Positions 1 through 11,365 of a stretch of DNA of 64,000 nucleotides are shown here, one piece after another (within the stretch, counting starts at the first letter, position 1; each line of letters starts with the position of its first letter). Source of the DNA: Apodemus sylvaticus. Taxonomy: Eukaryota > Chordata > Mammalia > Rodentia > Muridae. Position numbers and translations under genes: made by a program. The stretch lies in contig NC_067495.1 of NCBI RefSeq assembly GCF_947179515.1, forward strand, positions 89,587,861-89,651,860. Reading direction: 5' to 3'. A model generated the notes under the pieces. That model was not told the origin of the DNA and ran no database searches. It saw only the letters and a list, made by a program, of their open reading frames with translations.

Positions 1-1181
1 GATTATCAATCTTGTTGATTTTTGTCAAAAACCTGCCTTTGATTTTGTTGATTCTTTGAATAGACCTCTTTATTTTTAATTGGTTGATTTCTGCCCTGAG
101 TTTGACTATTTCCTGCTGTCTACTCCTCTTTGTTGTGTTTGCTTCTTTTTGTTCTAGGACTTTCAGGTGTGCTGTTAAGTTGCTACTATAGAATCCTTCC
201 AATTTCTTTACCAAGGCACTTAGTACTATGAATTTTCCTCTTAGCACTGCTTTCATTGTGTCCCATAAGATTGGGTATTCTGTATATTCACTTTCATTGA
301 ATTAAAGAAAGTCTTTAATTTCATTATTTATTTATTTCCTGATCAATTTATTATTGAGTATAGAGTTGTTCAGTGTACATGGATATGTGGGCTTTCTATT
401 GTTTTTTGTTATTTTTTGAATTCTAGTCTTAGTCTTAGTCTGATAGGATGCATGGGATTATTTCAATCTTGTATCTGTCGAGGCTGTTTTGTGTCTGATT
501 ATATGGTCAATTTTGGATTAGGTACAATGAGGTCTGGAGAATAAGGTAAAGTCAGCCAGAAGATATTGGTTAATGGCGTCTATTACTTTCAAGGTTCCTC
601 TCCTTAGTTTCTGTTTCAATGAACTATCCATTGATGAGACAGAAGGGCATTGGAGTCTCCCTATAGTATCATGTAAGGATCAATGTGTGTTTTGAGCTTT
701 AGTTGCATTTCTTTTATGAATGTGGGTGCCCTGGCATTTGGGGCAAAGATGTTCAGAATTGAGAATTTCTCTTAGTGTAGAGCTGGATTAGTAGATAAAT
801 ATTGTTTATATTTAGTTTTGTCATGGACAATTTTGGTTTCTCTATCTGTGATAATTGTGAATATTGCTGAGTACAGTAGCCTGCGTGGGCTGGCATTTGT
901 GCTGTTTTAGAGTCTGTATGACATCTATCCAGGATATTCTGGCTTTAAAAGTGTCTGATGAGAAGTCTGGTATAATCCTGATGAGTCTGTTTTCATATGT
1001 CACTTTCCCTTTTTCCCTTACTGCCTTTAATATTCTCTCTTTGTTCTTTGCATGTGCTGTTTTGATTTTTATGTGATGGGGCAATTTCTTTTCTGGTCCA
1101 ATTTTTTAAGCTTCTTGTAGTTTTATGGCGATCTCTTTCTTTAGGTTCGGGAAGTGTTCTTCTATGATTTTGTTGAAAATC
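1..1181 (-). mobile_element. L1 fragment, antisense: ORF2 endonuclease part and ORF1 C-terminal part
   Basis: Read on the minus strand, this is murine L1. The ORF1 C-terminal domain lies at about 842-1181 (frame 842-1084 shows the KERILKAVREKG and RIIPDFS motifs). The ORF1-ORF2 spacer follows, then the ORF2 endonuclease and the start of the RT domain down to base 1. The element continues beyond the left window edge. Homology stops at about 1181 inside ORF1, where a different repeat begins. Stops and frameshifts show that it is inactive. Confidence 0.9.
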
Positions 1182-1187
1182 AGAAAA

Positions 1188-1562
1188 GCATTTGTTATCA
1201 ACTATGGGGGTTTGAATAGGTATGGTCCCGAAAGACTCATGTGTTTTAGTCCTTGGCCCATAGTAAGTGACACTGGTAGGAGATGGTGCCATGTTGGAAT
1301 ATGCATGGCCTTGTTTAAAGACCTGTGTAATTGTGGTGGTTGGCTTCGAAGTCTTTTATGTTCAAGTTCTGCCCAGTGTGGAATTTAGTCTACTTTTGCA
1401 GCCTTCAGATCAAGAAGTATAACTCTAGGTTCCTCCAACACCATGTATGTTGATAATGGCCAAGACCTCTCAAAATGTAAGCCATCCCCAACTAAATGTT
1501 TTCTATTAGAAGAGTTTCCTTGATCATGATGTCTTTTCACAGTTATTGAAACCCACATTAAG
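1188..1562 (+). mobile_element. Rodent URR1-type (hAT-Charlie-like) interspersed repeat
   Basis: The segment reads like the common rodent repeat with a gggtttgaata start, a cttggcccatagta block, a gccttcagatcaagaagta block and an aactaaatgttttct block near the end. I recall this as URR1, a non-autonomous hAT-Charlie element, but the family name is from memory. It abuts the truncated L1 ORF1 to its left. It is diverged and non-coding. Confidence 0.6.
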
Positions 1563-1794
1563 ATACCCAAATAATAGCCATGTCACTAATGTACCAGTGA
1601 GATCTCTGGGCAGTCTAGTCTGTATTTTAATATGCAAGGTCCAAAACTAGGTAAGCCCACTGATATATTTATTTGTTACTCCAGTGGTCTGCATAGCACT
1701 TACCAGCATTGTAAAATACAGACAATAGGAGAGGAAGCATCTCATTTATTTTGATATTGATTTATGCATATCATACAACTTATAGAGTTTATGG
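1563..1794. other. No recognisable feature
   Basis: AT-rich sequence between the URR1-type repeat and an old L1 fragment. I see no coding frame or repeat that I can name. Confidence 0.5.
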
Positions 1795-2270
1795 GACTGT
1801 ATATTTCATAGCAACTTTGAAAACCAGTTTTGAAGGATTTTCAAAAAACTTGAAATAGAAGCATCATACTCCTCCTGGCCTTATACTCAAGGGGTTTTAA
1901 AATTTAATACATTGATTTTTTTGACATGCATTGTGATTATCGTTCCATTCATACCAGCTAGGAATCAACCTAGATCTCCACCAAGTGATGAATAGATAAA
2001 TAAATGTTGTATACTTACTTAGTTGATTTCAATTCAGCCATAAAGAAAAATGAAATTTCAATTTTTTTTAAATTAAAAATATTAGATGAACCCCAGCTCA
2101 GCAAAACACTATATTTTCTTTCCCATATGTAAATGCTAGCTCCTAATTGATAAATATATGTATTAGATAAGAGTAAATATGGGGATAGCCTTGGAAACTT
2201 GAAAATGGCTTAAGTTACTAAAGCAAAAATGAATAATAAAATAGTTAAAAAGAACTACATAATATCTAAA
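1795..2270 (+). mobile_element. Ancient L1 fragment (ORF2 3' end and start of 3' UTR)
   Basis: The order of blocks matches the conserved end of L1 ORF2 in sense: a three-base-rich AAAACTTGAAAT run, then CTTATACTCAAGG, then GAAATCAACCTAGATCTCC-like wording, a GTGATGAATAGATAAATAAATG block and CAGCCATAAAGAAAAATGAAA. It is far more diverged than the murine L1s nearby, so it predates them. The right boundary is soft. Confidence 0.55.
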
Positions 2271-3247
2271 TAGTTTATTCAATTATTATCCTTATACAAA
2301 TGATTTTTAAATCTTGACATAATGACTAACAATTGTATTCACAACACTGAAGTGGCTGAGAGAGTATGGTTACTTTAAACCAAAGGCAGCAAGGACAATG
2401 TAACAAATATCAGAGAGAAAAGAGAACACATTAGGTCTGTGCATCAAACAACAAAAATAAGTGCTGTGAGGTGTGTTTTCATGAATGTGCTTACCAAGAT
2501 AGGCTGGCCACTTTAGTTTAAGATCCAGAAACAATGGTGGAGGCAGAGGACCTATTTCTGAGTATTGTTCTATGATCTTCATACTCATGCACCTATACTC
2601 ATAATTCTAAACTTTTTACAATAAAGCCCAATTGAGTTTATCACTTAGTTTGTAATAATGACATTGGGTAATATGTAAATAAAAATATCTTGTTCAAGAA
2701 ATCAGCTCTAGTTCACCTGAAAGATGGATAGTCTCTTTGTTCATATGGTAGTAGTAACCAGGAAAAAATGTGATTTCCAGTTAAAGCTTTGGGAACTTGG
2801 TATCTTTTGTAATAATTTCAAAAGGAAAGGTACAAAGAGCTATTTCTGCCTTCTCTCAGCCTAGCCCATGAAGAGAAATTTCAATATTCCATTTATAAGG
2901 GGGGAAAAGATACTACCTTCATGATTTGATTTTACCCTTTTAAGCACTCTACTTTAGCATTTGAATTGAAGGAAGATGTGTACTGGCAGATAGTGAAAAC
3001 TACATCTATTTAATTTGTGGATCATATAGTACTTAGCATGGCACCAACTATATACAGACACTTGATAAATATAACTCAGAGCAATATATTCTGAATATAT
3101 TTGCAGGCAATAGGTATAGCTTGCATATCTTTAGTGACTGGAGAGGTAACTCTCACATACATCCTATTTCATGCCTCCTAAGCAAAGATTTTGTTCTTCT
3201 TGCTGCAAAATAAATGTTTTGAGAAGTAGTCCTCTCTTACACATGAG
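2271..3247. other. Unassigned AT-rich sequence
   Basis: No exon-like frame or nameable repeat. A segment near 2990-3080 faintly resembles a MIR 3' half but is too weak to call. Confidence 0.4.
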
Positions 3248-3385
3248 AGAGAAAGCCAGACATGGTGCCAAGTACTTATAAGTCCGTGACTAGGAGGACT
3301 AGGCAGGAAGATGAGGAGTTGAAGATCATCTTGAGATACTCATTTAATTTAGGGATATCTGGGTTATATAAAATTATGTTTTAAA
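3248..3385 (+). mobile_element. Old B1-type SINE
   Basis: The segment has the B1/PB1 order: a GCCAGACATGGTG start, an AGGAGGACTAGGCAGGAAGATGA-like block, a GAGTTGAAGATCATC block and an A-rich tail. Heavy divergence points to an old B1 relative. Confidence 0.55.
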
Positions 3386-3948
3386 AATTAAAAAAAGCAA
3401 AAGAGGCAAGAAAATAAATTAGAAATATTTTAGTATTTTAAAGAGTAGAAGAAGGAGAATCAGTTAGGAAATAAAAATGAAAAGAAAAGCTGTTCCACTA
3501 CAGAACCCCCCAGAACTGGAGATTTGATGACTCTAGCTAAATCTCATATGGCAATAATATTCCACCTTCACTATATTTAACTTCTTATTGGACAAGGGTA
3601 TTCATTGGTATTTAACAACACTTAGAATAGCACTTACCAAATCAAAACTTATCATTAAAAGGTGGACTCACAAAATCTTATAAGATCTATTGCTTTTTAC
3701 ATGTGACAGTCTGCAATAATATTGAAGAGAACACTGAATGTCAGATAGGACAGAATCAGTTACATGCATTAAAAGAAAGTATTTTCAATATTTTTTATAA
3801 TTAAATATTGACTAGTCACTGAGGATGACTTCAGAGAAACTAAAATGTAATGGCATCATACTAAAAGGATTCTGAAATCAAAAAAATCAAAAGATCAAAG
3901 AAAAATAATATCAGTTGATTATGCAACCAAAAAGGATATAAAAGTAGT
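3386..3948. other. Unassigned sequence
   Basis: AT-rich; no frame or repeat recognised. The insertion site of the next L1 lies at the right edge. Confidence 0.4.
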
Positions 3949-4273
3949 AAGAAGTTTATTTTTTATTTTTATTCGATATATTTTTATTTACATTTGAAAT
4001 GATTTCCCCTTTTCTGGCTCCCCACTCCTCAAAAGTCCCATAAGTCCTCTTCCCTACCCCTATTCCCCCATCCAACACTTCCCACTTCCCTGTTCTGGTA
4101 TTCCCTATACTGCTGCACTGAGTCTTTCCAGTACCAGGGGCCACTCCTCCATTCCTCTTGGACATCATTTTAGATGTGGATTATGTCTTGGCTATTCCAC
4201 ATTTCTAGGCTAATATCCACTTATCAGTGAGTGCATACCATGATTGATCTTTTGAGACTGGGTTACCTCACTT
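3949..4273 (-). mobile_element. L1 3' end (3' UTR plus last ORF2 codons), 3' part of a 5'-inverted insertion
   Basis: On the minus strand this runs from the ORF2 C-terminus (GYxLISG-type end near 4200-4273) through the G-rich 3' UTR to an A-tail at about 3949. At 4274 the sequence flips abruptly to sense-strand L1 ORF2. This is the geometry of a twin-primed, 5'-inverted L1. Confidence 0.85.
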
Positions 4274-4794
4274 ACAGGAAACACACCTCAGTGTCAAAGA
4301 CAAAAACTACCTTAGAGTAAAAGGCTGGAAGAAAATTTCACAATCAAATGGTCTCAGGAAACAAGCTGGAGTAGCCATTCTAATATCAGATAAAACTGAC
4401 TTTCAACCTAAAGTCATCAAAAGAGACACTGAGGGACACTTCTTGTGGGTCAAAGGAAAAATACACCAAGAAGAACTAACTCTCAATCCTGAACATCTAT
4501 GCTCCAAATGAAAGGGCACCTTCATTCATAAAAGAAACTTTACTAAAGCTCAAAGCACACATTGTGCCTAACACAATAATTGTGGATGACTTTAACACTC
4601 CACTGTCCTCAAAGGACCGATGAGGAAAACAGAAATTGAAGAGGGACACAGTAAAACTAATTGAAGCTTTTGACCAATTAGACTTAACATCTATATATCT
4701 ATATCTATATCTATATCTATATCTATATCTATATCTATATCTATATCTATATCTATATCTATCTATATCTATAATCTATATATATGTATGTATG

Positions 4795-4832
<38 letters not shown>

Positions 4833-7328
4833 AGAGAGAGAGAGAGAGAGAGAGAGAACATTTCATCCTAAAAGAAAAGAATATACCTTTTTCTCAGCAC
4901 CTCATGGTACCTTCTCCAAAATCAACAATATAATTTGTCACAAGACAGACCTCAACAAATATAAGAAGATCAACCTAATCCCATGCCTCCTATCAGATCA
5001 CTATAGAGGAAAAGGGTCTGCATTAGCAACAGAAAGCCCACATACACATGGAAACTGAACAGTACTCTACTCAATGATACCTTGGTCAAGGAAGAAATAA
5101 GGAAAGAAATCAAAGACTTTTAAGAATTTAATGAAAATGAAGACACAACATACCCAAATCTATGGGACACAATGAAAGCAGTGCTAAGAGGAAAACTCAT
5201 AGCCCTGAGTGACTCCAAAAAGAAAATGGAGAGAGCATACACTAACAGCTTAATGACACACCTGAAAGCCCTGGAACAAAAAGAAGCTATTTCGCCCAGG
5301 AGGAGTAGAAGGCAGGAAATCATCAAACCCAGGGCTGAAATCAATCAAGTAGAAACAAAGACAACTATACAAAGAATCAACTAAACCAGGAGCTGGTTCT
5401 TTGAGAAAATCAACAAGATAGATAAACCCTTAGCCAGACTAACCAAAGGGCACAGAGACTGTATACAGATTGCCAAAATTAGAAACGAAAAAGGAGATAT
5501 AAAAGAAAGAAACTGAGGAAATTGAAAAATCTTCAGATCCTACTACAAAAGCCTATATACAACACAACTGGAGAATCTGGAAGAAATGGACAGTTTCCTA
5601 GACAGATACCAAATACCAAAATTAAATCAAGATCAAATAGATCATCTAAACAGTCCCATAACCCCTAAAAAAAATAACAGGGGTCATAGAAAGTCTCCCA
5701 ACCAAAAGAGCATGGGACCAGAAGGCTTTAGTGCAGAATTCTATCAGACCTTCAAAGAAGACCTAACACCAATACTCTTCAATCTATTCCACAAAATAGA
5801 AACAGAAGGAACCCTACCCACCTTGTTCTATGAAGCCACAATTATGTTGATACCAAAACCACACAAAGATACAAAAAAGAAAGAGAACTTCAGGCCAATT
5901 TCCCTTAAGAATATCAATGCAAAAATACACAATTAGATTCTTGCCAACTTAATCCAAGAACACATCAAAACGATCATCCACCATGATCAAGAAGGCTTCA
6001 TCCCAGGGATGCAGGGATGGTTCAATAGAAGGAAATCCATCAATGCAATCTACTACATAAACAAACTCAAAGACGAAAAAACATATGATCATTTCATTAG
6101 ATGCTGAAAAGGCATTTGACAAAATTAGGCATCCTTTCATGTTAAAAGTCTTGGAAAGAACAGGAATTCAAGGTCCATACCTAAACATAGTTAAAGCAAT
6201 ATACAGCAAACCGGTAGCCAACATCAAACTAAATGGAGAGAAACTTGAAGCTATTCCTCTAAAATCAGGGACTAGACAAGGCTGCTCTCTCTCTAAAAAT
6301 CTTTCAATATGGTACTTGAAGTTCTAGCTAGAGCAATTAGACAATATAAGGAGGTCAAAGGATAAAAATTGAAAAGAAAGAAATCAAATTATCACTATTT
6401 GAGGATGATATGATAGTATACTTAAGTGACCAAAAAAACTCCACCAGAGAACTCCTACAGCTGATAAAAAAAATCTTCAGCAAAGTGGCTGGTTACAAAT
6501 CAACTCAAGCAAATCAGTTGCCTTCATATACTAGAAGGATAAGCAGGCTGAGGAAGAAGTTAGGGAAATGACACTCTTCACAATAGCCACAAACAATATA
6601 AACTATCTTGATGTGACTCTAACCAAATAAATAAAAAATCTGCATGAGAAGAACTTCAGGTCTCTGAAGAAGGAAATAGAAGAAAGACCTCAGAAAATGG
6701 AAAAATCTCCCATGCTCATGGATTGGCAGGATTAATATAGTTAAAATGGCCATTTTGCCAAAAGCAATATACAGATTCAATGCAAAACCCATCAAAATCC
6801 CAACTCAGTTCTTATAGAATTAGAAAAAGCAATTCTGAAATTCATCTGGAATAACAAAACACCAGGATAGATAAATCTATTCTCAACAGTATATGAACTT
6901 CTGGGGGAATCAGTATCCCAGACCTCAAGCAATACTACAGAGCAATAGTGTTAAAAATTGCATGGTATTATCACAGTGACAGGCAAGTAGACCAATGGAA
7001 TAGAATTTAAAACCCAGAAATGGATCCACACACCTATGGTCACTTGATCTTCGACAAAGGAGCTGAAAACATCCAGTGGAAAAAAAGCCTTTTCAACAAA
7101 TGGTGCTGGTTCAACAGGAGGTCAGCATGTACAAGAATGCAAATTGATCCATTCTTATCTCCTTGTACTAAGCTCAACTCCACATGGATCAAGGACCTCC
7201 ACTTAAAACCAGACACACTGAAACTAATAGAAAAGAAACTGGGGAAAACCCTTGAGGATATGGGCACAGGGGAAAAGTTCCTGAGCAAAGCACCAAGAGC
7301 TTATGCTCTAAGATCAAGAATTGACAAA
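4274..7328 (+). pseudogene. L1 ORF2 (endonuclease to C-terminal region), inverted segment, broken
   Basis: Sense L1 ORF2 from the endonuclease catalytic-Glu region (QETHL-type motif at 4274) through RT, cut by the assembly gap at 7328. Recognisable frames are 5586-5936 (thumb/fingers upstream of RT), 6085-6327 (RT, SLDAEKAFDKI) and 7020-7328 (C-terminal region). Several frameshifts and stops separate them. The RT catalytic FADD motif reads FEDD at 6398-6409, so alanine is replaced. The endonuclease region is disrupted by a 170-bp microsatellite block. If it belongs to the same insertion as 3949-4273, about 600 bp more of ORF2 should lie inside the gap. Confidence 0.85.
4690..4857. repeat. Compound microsatellite (ATATCT)n, (TA)n, (GA)n inside L1 ORF2
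   Basis: Pure ATATCT hexamers at about 4692-4770 are followed by TA/TATG repeats and a GA run at 4832-4857. They sit exactly where L1 ORF2 normally carries a short GATATATATAG-type stretch, so the tract grew from element sequence. Confidence 0.95.
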
Positions 7329-7528
7329 NNNNNNNNNNNNNNNNNNNNNNNNNNNNNNNNNNNNNNNNNNNNNNNNNNNNNNNNNNNNNNNNNNNNNNNN
7401 NNNNNNNNNNNNNNNNNNNNNNNNNNNNNNNNNNNNNNNNNNNNNNNNNNNNNNNNNNNNNNNNNNNNNNNNNNNNNNNNNNNNNNNNNNNNNNNNNNNN
7501 NNNNNNNNNNNNNNNNNNNNNNNNNNNN
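7329..7528. other. Assembly gap (200 N)
   Basis: Exactly 200 N. Left of it is L1 ORF2 3' region; right of it is L1 ORF1, both on the plus strand. The round length suggests a placeholder rather than a measured size. Confidence 0.99.
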
Positions 7529-9067
7529 ATACAGGAGAAAATGGATCAAAATTTAGAAGCCCTTACAAGGGAAACACAAAAATCTTTTGAAGAAATCCAG
7601 TAGAATATGAGTCAAAAGATAGAAGCCAATAAGGAGGAAATGCAAAAATCACTTAAAGAAATCCAGGAGAACTTGGGTCAACAGGCAGAGATCATGAAAG
7701 AGGAAACACAAAAATCTCCTACAGAATTACAGGAAAACAAATACAAGCAAGTGAAGGAACTATTCAAAAACATCCAGGAATTAAAAACAGAAGTAGAAAC
7801 AACTAAAAATTGCAAAGGGGAGAAAACTTTGGAGATAGAAAACCTTGGAAAGAAATCAGGGGCCAAAGATGCAAATAACAACAGAATACAAGAGAGAAGA
7901 ATGAATCTCAGATGCCAACGATACCATAGAAACCATGGAATCCACAGTCAAAGACAATGCAAAATGTAAAAATACTTGTAATCCAAAACATCCAAGAAAT
8001 CCAGAACACAAATGAGAAGGCCAAATGTAAGGATTATAGGCATAGATGAGAGTGAAGATTTACAGCTTAAATGGCCAGCAAATATCTTCAAACAAAATTA
8101 TACAAGAAAACTTTCCCCAACTTAAAGAGAGAGATGCCCATGAATATACAAGAAGCCTATAGAACTCCAAATAGACTGGACCAGAACAGAAATACCTCCC
8201 ATCACATAATAATCAAAACACCCCAAATGTACTAACAAAGAAAGCATTTTAAAGGCAGTAATAGAAAACCCCAAGTGACATATAAAGGAAGACCTATCAG
8301 AATCACACCAGACCTTCTCACCAGAGACTATGAAAGCCTCTTAGAGTTTGCATGAGATCCTGGGCAGATCTCATGCAAACTCTAAGAGAACACAAATGCC
8401 AGCCAAAACTACTATGCCCAGCAAAGTTCTCAATCACCATAGATGGAGAAGCCAAGATAATTCCATGACAAAATCAAGTTTACCCAACATCTTTCCACAA
8501 ACCCAGCCCTACAGAGGATAATAGGAGGAAAACATCCAATACAAGGAGGTAAACTTCACCCTGGAAAAAGCGAGATAGTAACCTTCTTTCATCAAACCTC
8601 ACAGAAGATAACCAATCAAATATAAAAAATAACATCAAAAATGACAGGAAGTAATAATCACTATTCCCTAATATCTCTTAACATCAATGGACTCCATTCC
8701 CCAATAAAAAGACATAGATTAACAGATTGGATATGTAAACAGGACCCTCCATTTTGCTGCATACAGAAAACACACCTCAGTGTCAAAGACAAACACTACC
8801 TTAGAGTAAAAGGCTGGAAGAAAATTTAACAAGCAAATGGTCTCAGGAAACAGGCTGGAGTAGCCACTGTAATCTCAGATAAAATTGACTTTCAACCTAA
8901 AGTTATCAAAAGAGACACTGAGGGACACTTCTTATTGGTCAAAGGAAAAATACATCAAGTAGAACTCTCGATCCTGAACATCTATGTTCCAAATGCAAGG
9001 GCACCCTCACTCCAAAAGGCAACTTTGCTAAATCTCAAAGCACACATTGCACCTAACACAATAATTG
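7529..9067 (+). pseudogene. L1 ORF1 (partial) and ORF2 endonuclease start, copy A
   Basis: Begins in the ORF1 coiled-coil repeats, runs through the ORF1 RRM and C-terminal domain, the spacer and the ORF2 start at 8641, and stops in the endonuclease at 9067. It is nearly identical to 14719-16260 (copy B). The two share an in-frame TAG in the coiled coil and the 21-bp palindrome at 8338-8388. Compared with copy B it carries many extra or missing single bases, for example near 8090, 8110 and 8460. It has no intact frame. Confidence 0.9.
8338..8388. repeat. Perfect inverted repeat, 21-bp arms, 9-bp loop, in L1 ORF1
   Basis: Arms 8338-8358 and 8368-8388 are exact reverse complements around the loop CCTGGGCAG. 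Intact ORF1 (29720-29775) has only the right arm; a six-base TAGAAG is replaced by a 19-base inverted copy. The net change of +13 shifts the frame. Confidence 0.97.
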
Positions 9068-9419
9068 TTAGAAATTTGGATGGCCGAGAAGCACCTTAAG
9101 AAATGCTCAACATCATTACTCATTAGGGAAAAGCAAATCAAAACAACCCTGAGAATTCACCTCACACCAGTCAGAATGGCTAAGGTTAAAAATTCAGAAG
9201 ACAGCAGGTGTTAGCTAGGATGTGGAGAAAGAGGAACACTCCTCCACTGCAGGTGGGATTCTAAGATGGTACAACCAGTATGTAAATCAGTCTGGCATTT
9301 CCTCAGAAAACTGGACCTGACACTTCTGGAGGACCCTGCTATACCCCTCCTGGGCATATACCCAGAGTTTTCCCCAGCATGAAATAAGGACACATTCTCC
9401 ACTATGTTCATAGCAGTCT
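9068..9419 (+). pseudogene. L1 ORF2 C-terminal segment (after an internal deletion)
   Basis: The sequence jumps from endonuclease (9067) to the cysteine-rich C-terminal region of ORF2, as in RxLxPVRMAKVK and LLHCRWD-like coding. About 3 kb of RT sequence is missing relative to a full L1. It continues at 9830 after an inserted L1. Confidence 0.85.
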
Positions 9420-9420
9420 T

Positions 9421-9471
<51 letters not shown>

Positions 9472-9829
9472 TTTTCTTTTTTTTATTCGATATGTTTTTT
9501 ATTTACATTTCAAATGATTTCCCCCTTTCTAGCCCCCTACTCCCCGAAAGTCCCATAAGCCCCCTTCTCTCCCCCTGTCCTCACACCCACCCCTTCCCAC
9601 TTCCCTGTTTTGGTTTTGCCCTATACTTCTTCACTTAGTCTTTCCAGAACAAGAGGCCACTCCTCCGTTCTTCTTGTACCTCATTTGATGAGTGGATTAT
9701 GTTTTGGGTATTCCAGTTTTCTAGGTTAATATCCACTTATTAGTGAGTGCATACCATGATTCATCTTTTGAGTCTGGGTTAGCTCACTTAGTATGATGTT
9801 CTTCAGCTCCATCCATTTGCCTAAGAATT
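9420..9829 (-). mobile_element. 5'-truncated L1 3' end inserted antisense, with (TTTA)n tail
   Basis: The host L1 stops at ...catagcagtctt and resumes at agaagctggaaag (9830), consecutive parts of ORF2. The insert reads minus: last ORF2 codons, 3' UTR, then an A-tail expanded into (TAAA)n, seen as (TTTA)n at about 9420-9472. The tail and the host's own CTTATTTATAA motif merge, so the target duplication cannot be delimited. Confidence 0.85.
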
Positions 9830-10295
9830 TCAAGAAGCTGGAAAGAACCCAGATGTCCCTCAATGGAGGAATCAATACAGAAAATGTGATATATTTACAC
9901 AATGAAATACTACTCTGAAATTAAAAAAGAATGAATTCATGAAAATTTTAGGCAAATGGTTGGGACTGGAAAATATCATCCTAAGTGACATAACCCAAGC
10001 ACAAAAGAATACACATGGAATGCAATCACTGACATGTGGATATTAATTAGCCCAGAAGCTCTGAATAACCAAGACACAATTGGCCTTTCAAATGACTCCC
10101 ATGAAGAAGTAAGAAGAGGGCCCTGACCCTGGAAAGGCTTGATCCAGCATTGTAGGGGAGGACGAAGACTGAGAAATAGGATGGAGGTGACGGGAGAATG
10201 GGTGGAGAAAAGAGGGCTTATGGGACATATGGGGGTGGAGAACAGATAAAGAGGAAAGCATTTGGAATGTAAACAAAGAATTTAGAAAATAAACA

Positions 10296-10296
<1 letters not shown>
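9830..10296 (+). mobile_element. L1 ORF2 end and 3' UTR (continuation of 9068-9419)
   Basis: Sense continuation of the interrupted element: ORF2 stop region near 10050, G-rich 3' UTR, and the AATGTAAACAAAG terminal motif at about 10268, ending in a GAAA-repeat tail. This is the second 3' UTR type seen in the window (AACAAAG ending rather than AATAAAAATAT). Confidence 0.85.
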
Positions 10297-10359
<63 letters not shown>

Positions 10360-10361
10360 AA
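10297..10361. repeat. (GAAA)n tail microsatellite
   Basis: A run of about 16 GAAA units directly follows the L1 3' UTR end. It is best read as the expanded poly(A) tail. Confidence 0.95.
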
Positions 10362-10374
10362 AAATAAAACTAAT

Positions 10375-10640
10375 GACAGCCTTAAAATGAAAGGCAGACA
10401 CTTCCTCACTTTCAACCCTTCCTTCCTTAGTCTTTATTTCCTTTCTGTGTCTCCAATAAAGCTCTGCCACATTGAACTACTTTGGCCTGGTGTGGTCTGT
10501 CTAGACACAAACTGCCATTCCAACATATCAATGTTGGTCTTGACTTATAGTCCCTCAATTATCAATGCTTTAGTTATGATCCCCAGTCAACCATACCGGT
10601 CCATTGAAACATTTCTAGGATTTGAGATGACAAATTTCTC
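10375..10640. other. Unassigned, possibly part of an LTR
   Basis: Contains TCTCCAATAAAGCTCTGC (polyadenylation-signal-like) near 10450 and CTTTGGCCTGGTGTGG, which resemble an LTR R/U5. No second boundary is visible, so it is left uncalled. Confidence 0.3.
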
Positions 10641-11092
10641 AAGGGGGGGGAGGGAAGAGAAGACTGAGAAAGGCTGAATCCATGACCAACTTTAAATTGG
10701 TAGTACAGGAAAAGAGGAAAAAGACTTCTATTCCCAAGAACTGGGAACTTCCCAGGCAAGTCAGTTACTGGAAAACCCCCAGACCTCTGTCGGCCAATCA
10801 GAAAGTACCCCACCATCAAAAACTGCCCTGACACCTGGCCTAAGGTAAGAGCATTGGGTTAGTAACAGTTTCCAGGCTACCCCAGCAACAGTTTCCAAGC
10901 CAACCAAGTCCCCTAGAGCTCCTATGGTTCTGGAATGTCCATAGATATAGAATCAACCTCCCCCACCCTGGAATGGCCACATGTGCTTAACATCGGGCCT
11001 CTGAGCTCACCTGAATATCTTGAAATTTCTAAATGATAGCTCCCAACATGTAGGACTCTTGCGGAATAAAATGCACTTTGCTTTTGTGAAAG
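10640..11092 (+). mobile_element. Solo LTR-like block (endogenous retrovirus)
   Basis: About 450 bp of U3-like sequence has GGCCAATCAGAAAGTACCCC (CCAAT-type) near 10793 and repeated AACAGTTTCCA blocks. Near 11065 there is GGAATAAAATGCACTTTGC, which looks like an LTR polyadenylation signal. It runs straight into the GAA/GAG tract, so its 3' end is lost. I recall similar mouse LTRs but cannot name the family. No internal retroviral genes adjoin it. Confidence 0.6.
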
Positions 11093-11365
11093 GAGAAGAA
11101 GAAGATGATGAAGAAGGAGGAGGTGGAGGAGAAAGAGGAGGAGGAGGAGGAGAAGAAGAAGAAGAAGAAGAAGAAGAGGAGGAGGAGGAGGAGGAGGAGG
11201 AGGAGGAGGAGGAGGAGGAGGAGGAAGAGGAAGAGGAAGAGGAAGAGGAAGAGGAAGAGGAAGAGGAAGAGGAAGAGGAAGAAGAAGAAGAAGAAGATGA
11301 AGAAGAAGAAGAAGAAGAAGAAGAAGAAGAAGAAGAAGAAGAAGAAGAAGAAGAAGAAGAAGAAG

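Noticed and set aside
2960..3085. MIR SINE
   Set aside because: A faint resemblance to the MIR 3' half (ACTTGATAAATAT-type end), but too short and diverged to support by eye.
4636..4833. 65-codon frame with a Leu-Tyr repeat
   Set aside because: It is a translation of the ATATCT/TA microsatellite inside a dead L1 ORF2.
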